A stretch of 14,166 nt of DNA from an uncultured Clostridium sp. (lineage in GTDB: Bacteria; Bacillota; Clostridia; TANB77; CAG-508): NCBI GenBank assembly GCA_905203195.1, contig CAJKVD010000002.1, forward strand, positions 1 through 14,166, written 5' to 3'. Shown piece after piece: positions 7,206 through 14,166 of the stretch; positions within the stretch are counted from its first letter, which is position 1; each line of letters starts with the position of its first letter. A model generated the notes under the pieces. That model saw only the letters and a list, made by a program, of their open reading frames with translations, had not been told where the DNA came from and made no database searches. The position numbers and the translations under genes are program-made.

Positions 7206-7595
7206 TTATGTATCTTCCTTATTTGAAAAGTTTTTGTTGTTTTTTATAGTTTCAGCTATTTTACTCATATTTAATAAATTAATGTAACTGTCAAGTTTTT
7301 CCTTTTTGTTATCTCTTAAATAAGGTTTTAAGGAACTTAAAAGATTATTTCTTGGATCAGAATTACTGTTTATACTGCTTGAGAGTTTTATAATGGTATT
7401 TATATCTATTCCATTTAAATTTGAATTATTATTTTCTTGCTCATTATTATTTTTTGGCTTACTTGTATTTTGAAACATTTTTGAAAAATTTTGTATCATT
7501 TCAGGAGAAATTTGCGATATTGCACCATTAATATTTCCACTATCTACCATCTTTTTTATGTTGTTCATTGTATTTTCGTCTAATTCATTATTCAA
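7206..7595 (-). CDS. Uncharacterised small protein, first gene of a leftward pair
   Basis: 129 residues, no named family. The N-terminal third is predicted helical (IKKMVDSGNINGAISQ, then SPEMIQNFSKMF). An Asn/Gln/Glu-rich linker (about 46-61) follows. The best defined segment is DPRNNLLSSLKPYLRDNKKE with KLDSYINLLNMSKI after it (80-113). I recall the 'LL-x-x-LKPYL ... K-x-D-x-x-I-x-L' pattern from several uncharacterised clostridial proteins. There is no signal peptide or membrane segment. The frame is open from a GTG at 7604, but that codon is part of the Shine-Dalgarno AAGGTGAT; the TTG at 7595, 6 nt after AAGGTG, is the better start. The partner gene abuts its stop codon. The function cannot be inferred; the two products may work together. 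Confidence 0.72.
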   Translation of the reverse strand: MNNELDENTMNNIKKMVDSGNINGAISQISPEMIQNFSKMFQNTSKPKNNNEQENNNSNLNGIDINTIIKLSSSINSNSDPRNNLLSSLKPYLRDNKKEKLDSYINLLNMSKIAETIKNNKNFSNKEDT

Positions 7596-7618
7596 TATAA
7601 TCACCTTACCTTTATAAA

Positions 7619-7644
7619 TATTATATGTGTTTTTTTAAAAAAGT
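7619..7644 (-). promoter_or_regulatory. Possible promoter of the leftward hypothetical gene pair
   Basis: Reading leftward, CATATAATA (7627-7619) contains a perfect TATAAT, but the position 17 nt upstream (AGAAAC) is a poor -35. The same element fits the CATA-N3-TA form of a mother-cell sporulation sigma-K -10 box, with an AC (7644-7643) 15 nt upstream. Either way the leader would be only about 20 nt and would contain the ribosome binding site. The -10 is seen; which sigma factor uses it is open. Confidence 0.3.
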
Positions 7645-7752
7645 TTCTTCTTTTTAATATATAAATTTAATTGCATTTTTATTACATTATCTAGGGATAT
7701 AAGTTTTTAAACTAAAAATAGTCGTAAACACCTAAAAAATGGCAAAAAATAC

Positions 7753-7781
7753 TTGAAAAACTTTGGCTTTGCGTGTATAAT
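7753..7781 (+). promoter_or_regulatory. Sigma-A promoter of the surface-protein operon
   Basis: TTGAAA (7753-7758), 17 nt, TATAAT (7776-7781). Transcription would start near 7788, giving a leader of about 80 nt. The -35 region, ACTTGAAAAACTTT, is nearly identical to that of the cell-shape operon promoter at 368-381 (ACTTGAAAAATTTT). The rest of the spacer between the leftward pair and this gene (7605-7750) holds only AT-rich sequence in which I see no gene. Confidence 0.75.
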
Positions 7782-7800
7782 ATATTGTAGATGTGTTATG

Positions 7801-7834
7801 TGACCCAATAATATTGTTAATAATAATTGTGTCA
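7801..7834 (+). promoter_or_regulatory. Leader hairpin upstream of the large surface-protein gene
   Basis: TGAC-C-CAAT at the left end can pair with ATTG-T-GTCA at the right end with one C-U mismatch; short TATT/AATA pairs within the loop could extend it. It sits about 20 nt before the Shine-Dalgarno AGGAGGT (7854-7860) and is not followed by a T tract, so it is not a terminator. It could stabilise the mRNA or affect translation; that is conjecture. Confidence 0.3.
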
Positions 7835-7867
7835 TATTTGTATATAAAAATATAGGAGGTATTTATT

Positions 7868-10800
7868 ATGCAAAAAAGAATGTTAAAAGTATTAATAGTA
7901 TTTATATTAATTATGACAATGACAATGTCAAATTTTCTTTTGATTGGTATAAATGTTGTTAATGCTGTTGAACAAAATGTGCAAGACAAAAATACGAGTC
8001 ATAAAAACATTGAATTTATGGCTTATTTTAAGGATGAACAAGGAAACCATGTATCTAATTGTTCTTTGAAAACTACTGATGCGGATACTAAGTTATATCT
8101 TGCTGTTTCAGTAAAACAAGAGGGATATTTTAATGGAACAATAAACTTAAAAGACAGTAATTTTAAGTTTAAAACTGATAATGCTAGTGATAAAGTTTCA
8201 TCTATAACGGAAAACAGTGTAACACTTCATCAAATTAATGCAAATGATTCAGTAGAAATTGAAATGAGTGTTGAAACTATAAAGGATTCTAGTTATAATA
8301 TTAACTTAATAAATCAAGAGAGTGTATTGGAGTTATCAGGAACTTATCGCGATAGTAAACAAAAAGATATTAAAGTTACTGGAACTAAAAAAGTTAATTT
8401 AAGAATGACAAGTCCATATACTAAAGAAAATAATGGTATTTTCTTGAAGCAAACGGTGTTAACAAATAAAGTTTTAAATTATCAAGGAAATCACCGTGTT
8501 GTTCAATTACAAATAGAAACAGGACTAAAAGATAATATGTATCCAGTAAAGACAGAAACTGTGGAATTGCAAGCGCCAATGTTAAATGGTGCATACCCAG
8601 AAAGTATGTATGTGCAAACTCCAGAGGCACTTGCTACTAATAGCTTAAAACTTATTGATAATAATCAAGATGAAATTAAATATACATATGATAATAAAAC
8701 AGGAAAATTAGCTGTGACTGTACAGAATCCAGAAAAAGATGGAAAAGTTGTATGGAATAAATCAGGTGAAGATCGTTATATTGTTACATATGTATTTTCA
8801 GATACCTCACAAATAGATGAGCAATCATTAAAGGCAGATGCAAAAATTTCTCTATATGATATAGAGAAAACTGTAATGTCATATAGTAGCGAAATAACAC
8901 TTCCTTCTGAAGAAATTGATTCTATAGTAAATGTAGATATAAAAAATCAAGAGGATGAAATATATAAAGGAAAATTATATTCAAAAATTGATAAAGAGAT
9001 CACAGAAAAAATAAATATACAAGTTAATTTAGAAAATATTACTGATAAAATAAGTGTACAAGAAGATTATACAAATATGGGACTATCTAATATATATACT
9101 AAAAATATTGTTCTTAACAAAGCAAATTTGTTAGAGATTTTAGGACAAGATGGAAGTTTGAAAATTATTGATAAAAATATAAAGACTGTATTGGCAGATA
9201 TAAATAAAGATTCACAGAGTGATGAAAATCAAAATATTTCTGTAGTATTACCAGATATGACAAAAGAAATTATAGTTGAAACTACAAAACCGGTAAAATC
9301 AGGAATATTACCAATACAAACAACTAAAGTAATAAAGGCAAATGATATTTCAAAAATTAAATCTATTTCTGAAATGCAATATTTTGTACATGCAAGTTAT
9401 TATATTGGTGATGCTGAAAATAAAATTTCAGATAGTTCTTCAAAGATTATATTAAAAGAAACACAAACTACTGCAACACTAAATATTAATAAAACAGAAT
9501 TTTCAGCAATGAGAACAAATGAAAATGTAGAATTGCGTGTTACATTAAACTCAAATAGTGAAAAAGATGAATTATATAAAGATCCACATGTTGTAGTTAC
9601 TTTACCAAAAGAATTTGAAAATATTGATGTGACATCAATAAAACTTTTAAATGATGATAATTTGAAAATAACAAGTGCAAAATTAAATGGAAATTCAATA
9701 GATATTCAAATTGACGGTGAGCAGACAGAATATAAAGGTGAGGCAATTGATGGGGCTACAATTTTAATGACAATGAATTTAACAACAAATAAGAAACAGA
9801 AAAATGCTGATGAAAAAATAGTTGTTGATTATACTAATAAAAAAGTAATTAATTATGCAGGAGGACAAAATGCAGGAAGAATTGAAGGAGATATTAAAAT
9901 TGTTTCTTATGCAGGAGTAATTACTACAAACGGAATTAAAGATTATGGAATTGAAACAATAAATAATGACGGAAGTAAAGATGGCAAATTAGCTTTAGCA
10001 TCTGAGGCAAAAACAACAACTGTTACATCTGAAGTTTTAAATAACCAAGAAACAGTAATGTCTAATGTAAGAATTTTAGGAAGTTTTCCAACTAAGGATG
10101 CATTGTCAGAAAATAATTTATCTACAACTGTTCAAGAGTTACAAATATCAGGTATTGATGCTTCTAAAATAAAAGTATATTATTCTGAAAATGCAAATGC
10201 AACAGCAGACATATCAAACTCTACAAATGCTTGGCAAGAGAAGATAGATAATAATTCAAATGTAAAAAAATACTTGATTACAGTTAGTAGTTTAGATGTT
10301 TCAGAAGATATGAACATAGCTTATAAAATGACTATTCCAGCAAATTTGGAATATAATGCAACGGCAGCAGAAGAATATACTGTATATTATGTTGATTCAA
10401 ATAATATTGAACAAACTGTACAAGTGCAAAAAATGACATTATCTACAGGAAAAGGTCCAAGTGTGGATACAACATTAAAGGCATTAATAGGTGGTAAAGA
10501 ATTAGAAGAAGCTAAAGAAGGAGAAAAAATACAATATACAATAACTGCAAAAAATTCTGGTTCTGAAAAAGTCGAAAATTTAACTTTAGTTGGAAGTGTT
10601 CCAGATGGAACAGTGTATATCGAAGAAGTAACTCCTTCAACTGAAATGGATGATAAACCACAAGAAAAGAAATTCAATGAAATAGAGGATCAAAAAGAAG
10701 TTAAATTCACAGGTATAGCATTGGAACCAGGACAAGAAATATCAAAAACATATATGGTTAAAATTAAAGATGGAGCATCAGAGAAAAAGACGGTTTCTAA

Positions 10801-12787
10801 TAAAATAGAAGTTCAATATGGTGAGGCTAAGAAAGAATCAAATTTAGTAAAAACAAATATAGTAAAAGGAAAAATAGAAATAAGCCTTTCTCCTGCGGAA
10901 GCTACAGATACGGTAAAACCTGGATATCAATATAGATATGTAGTTACTGTAAAAAATACAACTAATAAAGAAATAAAGAATATTAAATTACAATTTGAGT
11001 TGGAGAATTTTTCTATAAGTCAAATTTTGGCAACAAATAGTGATGGCGATTTGCAATATATTGAAAATACTGATAATTATACAATAAATAAATTAGGAGC
11101 TGGAGAAACATCAGAAGTTTCAATATATGCAAGAGTTAATATGTTTACAGATGCTAAGAATAAGCAAGCAAAAATAAATGTTACTGCAAAAATTGATAAT
11201 GAGGAATATCATTCAAACCAAAAAGAAATGACTGCAGTAGCTCAAATAGTAAATATTAGTAATAAATCTGAAAATGCTGGCCAATATGTAAAGGCTGGAG
11301 ATGAAATTTCTTATCAAATTACTGTAAGTAACGATGGACAAGATCCTATTACAAGTGTAAATATTAAAGATAATTTATCTTCTTATGAGTCATTGCTATC
11401 AATAACATCAGATGGACAAGAATTGTCAACACAAAGTTATACAGAAAATACTGATGAAGATAGTGGTGTGACAAATATAACAATAAATGAACAATTGCAG
11501 CCTGGACAGACAAAAAATTATGTTATAAAATCAGCAATAGATTCAGATGCAGAAAATGATCAAGCAGTAGAATTAGCCAATACAGCTGCAGCATATGCAT
11601 ATGATGTGGAAACAGGAAAATCAGAAGTGAGTCATATTTTAGAGCCAACTAAATCTGCAGATATTGATGGAGATGTAACTGGTGATGACGATACTATAGA
11701 TTCTGGTAATAAAACAAATTCTGATGAAAATAATAGTAAATCTGATGGTAGTCAAACACAAGAAGATTTAAAAATAATCTCTGGTATAGCTTGGTTAGAT
11801 AAAGATGGAAATGGACAAAAAGATGATGGTGAAGATTTATTACAGGGTATTAAAGTAAGATTGTTTAATACAGAAAAAAATGAATACCAAAAAAATAATA
11901 AAAATCAGGAAATAGTAGCAACAACAAATGATAACGGATTCTATACGCTAGCAGATGTTCCACAAGGAAAATATATTGTGGTATTTGAGTATGATAATTC
12001 AAAATATGCTTTAACTGCTTATGAAAAAGATGGAGTTGCAGAAAGTAAAAATTCAAAAGTAATTAGTAAAGAAATGAAAATTGATGGTACTGATAAAGAA
12101 GTTGGTGTTACTGAAGAATTTACAGTTAAGGATGGACATATTTCTAACATGAACATAGGCTTAAAAGAACGTAAAATATATGACATGAAATTGGAAAAAA
12201 TGGTTACTAGAGTTGTTGTACAAAATTCAAAAACAACAAGAGCAGTAGAATATCAAGATGCAACTTTAGCAAAAGTTGATTTGGATTCAAAACAATTGAG
12301 TAATACAAGTGTAGTAGTGGAATATAAAATAAAAGTTACAAACGACGGTGAAGTTGCAGGTTATATTAAGAAAATACAAGATTATGTTTCTAGTGATTTC
12401 AAATTTAGTTCTGAGTTAAATAAAGATTGGTATCAATCAGGATCAGATCTTTATAATAATAGTTTAGCTAATGTTAAATTGGAACCAGGACAAAGTAAAG
12501 AGATAACATTAATATTAACAAAGCAAATGACAGAAAATAATACAGGATTAATAAATAATACTGCAGAAATAGCTGAAAGTTATAATGAACAAGGTTTAAA
12601 AGATAATGATTCAACTGAAGGCAATAGAGTAAAAGGTGAAGATGACATGGGTTCTGCCGATTTGATTTTAAGTATAAAAACAGGTCAAGTTGTTGAAACA
12701 ATTTTAGTAATATTATCTACAATAATAATTATTGGAGCAGGAGCTTATATTATAACAAGAAAAGTTTTAAATAAAAAGGTAATATAA
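7868..12787 (+). CDS. Giant secreted, membrane-anchored multi-repeat surface protein with SdrD-B-like domain
   Basis: 1639 residues. A signal peptide (1-33, cleavage likely after VNA) leads a long beta-rich ectodomain, Lys/Asn/Thr-rich, with one cysteine near residue 62. Three DUF11-like repeats are visible at about 862-1000, 1001-1130 and 1131-1260, each with a phrase such as IQYTITAKNSG, YRYVVTVKNTT or ISYQITVSNDG. An acidic Asn/Ser-rich linker (1265-1300) precedes an SdrD-B/Cna-B-like domain (about 1303-1412) with the calcium-loop-like DKDGNGQKDDGED (1311-1323) and DNGFYTLADVPQGKY. A C-terminal module (1438-1595) is followed by SIKTG (1602-1606), a hydrophobic helix (about 1610-1630) and a basic tail RKVLNKK, the layout of a sortase signal without LPXTG. 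TAGGAGGT sits 7 nt before the ATG. A role in adhesion or as a surface-layer or pilus-like stalk is inferred; the ligand is unknown. Confidence 0.88.
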   Translation: MQKRMLKVLIVFILIMTMTMSNFLLIGINVVNAVEQNVQDKNTSHKNIEFMAYFKDEQGNHVSNCSLKTTDADTKLYLAVSVKQEGYFNGTINLKDSNFKFKTDNASDKVSSITENSVTLHQINANDSVEIEMSVETIKDSSYNINLINQESVLELSGTYRDSKQKDIKVTGTKKVNLRMTSPYTKENNGIFLKQTVLTNKVLNYQGNHRVVQLQIETGLKDNMYPVKTETVELQAPMLNGAYPESMYVQTPEALATNSLKLIDNNQDEIKYTYDNKTGKLAVTVQNPEKDGKVVWNKSGEDRYIVTYVFSDTSQIDEQSLKADAKISLYDIEKTVMSYSSEITLPSEEIDSIVNVDIKNQEDEIYKGKLYSKIDKEITEKINIQVNLENITDKISVQEDYTNMGLSNIYTKNIVLNKANLLEILGQDGSLKIIDKNIKTVLADINKDSQSDENQNISVVLPDMTKEIIVETTKPVKSGILPIQTTKVIKANDISKIKSISEMQYFVHASYYIGDAENKISDSSSKIILKETQTTATLNINKTEFSAMRTNENVELRVTLNSNSEKDELYKDPHVVVTLPKEFENIDVTSIKLLNDDNLKITSAKLNGNSIDIQIDGEQTEYKGEAIDGATILMTMNLTTNKKQKNADEKIVVDYTNKKVINYAGGQNAGRIEGDIKIVSYAGVITTNGIKDYGIETINNDGSKDGKLALASEAKTTTVTSEVLNNQETVMSNVRILGSFPTKDALSENNLSTTVQELQISGIDASKIKVYYSENANATADISNSTNAWQEKIDNNSNVKKYLITVSSLDVSEDMNIAYKMTIPANLEYNATAAEEYTVYYVDSNNIEQTVQVQKMTLSTGKGPSVDTTLKALIGGKELEEAKEGEKIQYTITAKNSGSEKVENLTLVGSVPDGTVYIEEVTPSTEMDDKPQEKKFNEIEDQKEVKFTGIALEPGQEISKTYMVKIKDGASEKKTVSNKIEVQYGEAKKESNLVKTNIVKGKIEISLSPAEATDTVKPGYQYRYVVTVKNTTNKEIKNIKLQFELENFSISQILATNSDGDLQYIENTDNYTINKLGAGETSEVSIYARVNMFTDAKNKQAKINVTAKIDNEEYHSNQKEMTAVAQIVNISNKSENAGQYVKAGDEISYQITVSNDGQDPITSVNIKDNLSSYESLLSITSDGQELSTQSYTENTDEDSGVTNITINEQLQPGQTKNYVIKSAIDSDAENDQAVELANTAAAYAYDVETGKSEVSHILEPTKSADIDGDVTGDDDTIDSGNKTNSDENNSKSDGSQTQEDLKIISGIAWLDKDGNGQKDDGEDLLQGIKVRLFNTEKNEYQKNNKNQEIVATTNDNGFYTLADVPQGKYIVVFEYDNSKYALTAYEKDGVAESKNSKVISKEMKIDGTDKEVGVTEEFTVKDGHISNMNIGLKERKIYDMKLEKMVTRVVVQNSKTTRAVEYQDATLAKVDLDSKQLSNTSVVVEYKIKVTNDGEVAGYIKKIQDYVSSDFKFSSELNKDWYQSGSDLYNNSLANVKLEPGQSKEITLILTKQMTENNTGLINNTAEIAESYNEQGLKDNDSTEGNRVKGEDDMGSADLILSIKTGQVVETILVILSTIIIIGAGAYIITRKVLNKKVI

Positions 12788-12805
12788 AGGAAAGGAGGGA
12801 GTAAA

Positions 12806-14166
12806 ATGGAGAGTTTAAATAAGTTAATAAAAAGTGTCATGATTACTTTTGTGATTATGACACTAGGGATAATAATTCCTAATACTGCTACCTTTGCAGC
12901 GTCAAGTACAATAACTTGTGATCAAATAAAACAAGGAACTAATGTTGGAAAAAATGTAGTGTTAAGTTTGGATGATTTACATAAACGTTCTGATTTATAT
13001 TGTATACAATGGAAGTCATCATTGCATTTTGATCAAGTAAAATACGTTGTAAATAAATATGTGAAAATAGAAGGAAATACTGCTACAGATAATAATGGAA
13101 ATAAAAGTCAAACAACATCAAATGGTAAATTAGCTTATATAATTGCAAAAGGTGATGAGTATTTTAATGCAAGAGGCGGTAAAGACGGAGAATCAGGAGT
13201 TTCTATTTATCCATCACAGCAAGCTGTGTGGGGAATAATTAATTACTGGTATCAAGAATCAGGAAAAAAATTAGGAAATTTTGATCAAACTTGGGAAGGC
13301 AATAATAGTTGGGGATTGAATCAAGGCGAAATAGGAGATGAAGGAGCAAAGCTATCAGTAGATGCTGACACATATGCTAAAAATATTGGAAAAATTAGTT
13401 CTGATACAAAGGTTGAAAACAAAACAAATAAAAATAAAATAACTGTAAAAAGTACAACTGTTGGAAATAAACAATATACAAGAGTAGGGCCATTTAAATA
13501 TAAATTTTCAGGAAAGATTGAATCTTTATCAGTTAAAGATCAAAATGGAAAAAACATTAGTAATGTAAAATATGGAATTACACAAGGTAAGCAACAAAAA
13601 TTTGTAAATGTTAGTGGAATAAAGAGTAATAAAAATTTTTATATTTATTTAGAACCAGGTGATAATGTTAGTAAAATTACAGGGCTAACGGGTAAAGTTT
13701 CTATTCCAGAAAGTGTTTATAATGCTGAGTTATGGTTTTTAACATGTAATGAACATCAAAATTTATTATTAGTAAAACCAGGTACAGGTAAACAAGAAAC
13801 AAACTTAAACATTAATGATAAATATGATACTCCTGTTTTTGTGGATTTACAAATTAAGAAAGTTGATGAGGATAATACTAATATACCTTTGAAAGATGTA
13901 GAATTTGTTATTTATAATAGAGATTTGAATAAATATGTAAAAAAAGGTAAGGATGCTGCAACTTATGTAAGTAAAAGAGAAGATGCAACTGTATATAAAA
14001 CAGGCAGTGATGGTAAATTCAAAGTTAAAAATATAGTTACAGGTAATTATTATGCATATGAAATTGCAAACCCAAATGAAGGATATGTTATAAAGAAAGA
14101 GCCAGTTTCATTAAAAGTTGGAGCAGAAGCAGGAAGAGAGCGTATTATAAAGAATAAATTTGAATA
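12806..14166 (+). CDS. Cys-Gln thioester adhesin with Cna-B/SpaA-type domain, 5' part (runs off right edge)
   Basis: Frame open from the ATG at 12806 to the edge (453 residues). A signal peptide covers about 1-31 (TATFAASS cleavage region). Residues about 40-200 look like a thioester domain: LYCIQ with Cys66, and SQQAVW (137-142), matching the TQXA motif, with Gln138 as the likely partner. Such domains form a reactive internal thioester that can bind host proteins covalently. A beta-rich stretch (about 225-340) follows. Then comes a prealbumin-like domain starting VDLQIKKVDEDN (346-357), with GSDGKFKVKNI and YYAYEIANPNEGY; Lys352, Glu419 and Asn450 are candidates for an intramolecular isopeptide bond. 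AAAGGAGGG lies 7 nt before the start. It is 18 bp after the giant gene, so they share a transcript. The anchor region lies beyond the window. Confidence 0.82.
   Translation, partial: MESLNKLIKSVMITFVIMTLGIIIPNTATFAASSTITCDQIKQGTNVGKNVVLSLDDLHKRSDLYCIQWKSSLHFDQVKYVVNKYVKIEGNTATDNNGNKSQTTSNGKLAYIIAKGDEYFNARGGKDGESGVSIYPSQQAVWGIINYWYQESGKKLGNFDQTWEGNNSWGLNQGEIGDEGAKLSVDADTYAKNIGKISSDTKVENKTNKNKITVKSTTVGNKQYTRVGPFKYKFSGKIESLSVKDQNGKNISNVKYGITQGKQQKFVNVSGIKSNKNFYIYLEPGDNVSKITGLTGKVSIPESVYNAELWFLTCNEHQNLLLVKPGTGKQETNLNINDKYDTPVFVDLQIKKVDEDNTNIPLKDVEFVIYNRDLNKYVKKGKDAATYVSKREDATVYKTGSDGKFKVKNIVTGNYYAYEIANPNEGYVIKKEPVSLKVGAEAGRERIIKNKFE

Noticed and set aside
7631..7642. TTTTTTAAAAAA run as a possible terminator or curved-DNA element.
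   Set aside because: The self-complementary A/T run has no GC in the stem and nothing to mark it as a terminator; such runs are expected at this base composition.
529..12787. All complete genes end in TAA or TAG, none in TGA, hinting at a recoded TGA.
   Set aside because: Conserved tryptophans are encoded by TGG throughout (for example in the DUF4321 protein), no TGA occurs inside a gene, and a low TGA share is ordinary in AT-rich genomes with only ten stops seen.
1..14166. CRISPR arrays, tRNA or rRNA genes, insertion sequences, prophage genes, attachment sites.
   Set aside because: Looked for on both strands; no spaced direct repeats, cloverleaf, transposase or integrase-like frame, or flanking inverted repeats were found.

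Overview
The window is strongly AT-rich, uses the standard code, and carries gene families and Shine-Dalgarno sequences typical of a low-GC Firmicute. The DUF4321 - radC - mreBCD - PBP2 - minC order and the surface-protein types point to the class Clostridia, probably an uncultured gut-type lineage. The placement is inferred from gene content and order; no database was searched.

Bases 1-528: the 5' part of a leftward gene for a MecA-like ClpC adaptor (TTG start) runs off the left edge. A divergent intergenic region of about 250 bp holds one promoter for each direction. The rightward transcript begins with a structured leader of about 120 nt.

Bases 529-6819: a tightly packed rightward cell-shape and division operon: DUF4321 membrane protein, RadC, MreB, MreC, MreD, penicillin-binding protein 2 and MinC. 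MreB filaments, the MreC/MreD membrane scaffold and the PBP2 transpeptidase form the core of the elongation machine for lateral wall synthesis; MinC is a division-site inhibitor. MinD, MinE and RodA, which often follow in Clostridia, are not here.

Bases 6816-7595: two abutting leftward genes of unknown function converge on minC, and the stop codons of minC and its neighbour overlap by 4 bp. A convincing intrinsic terminator for the rightward mre-minC transcript lies inside the coding sequence of the second leftward gene.

Bases 7596-14166: after a 272-bp spacer with a near-consensus rightward promoter and a small leader hairpin come two cell-surface genes 18 bp apart. The first encodes a 1639-residue secreted, membrane-anchored, multi-repeat protein with an SdrD-B-like domain and an LPXTG-like but non-canonical C-terminal signal (SIKTG). 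The second, cut by the right edge, encodes a predicted Cys-Gln thioester adhesin with a Cna-B/SpaA-type domain. Together they look like the start of a surface-adhesin operon that continues to the right.

Start codons were chosen by Shine-Dalgarno register. Almost every gene fits one extended pattern (AGAAAGGAGGTGAT) ending 1-4 nt before the start codon, which moves several starts downstream of the longest open frame. Four of the eleven genes start with TTG.
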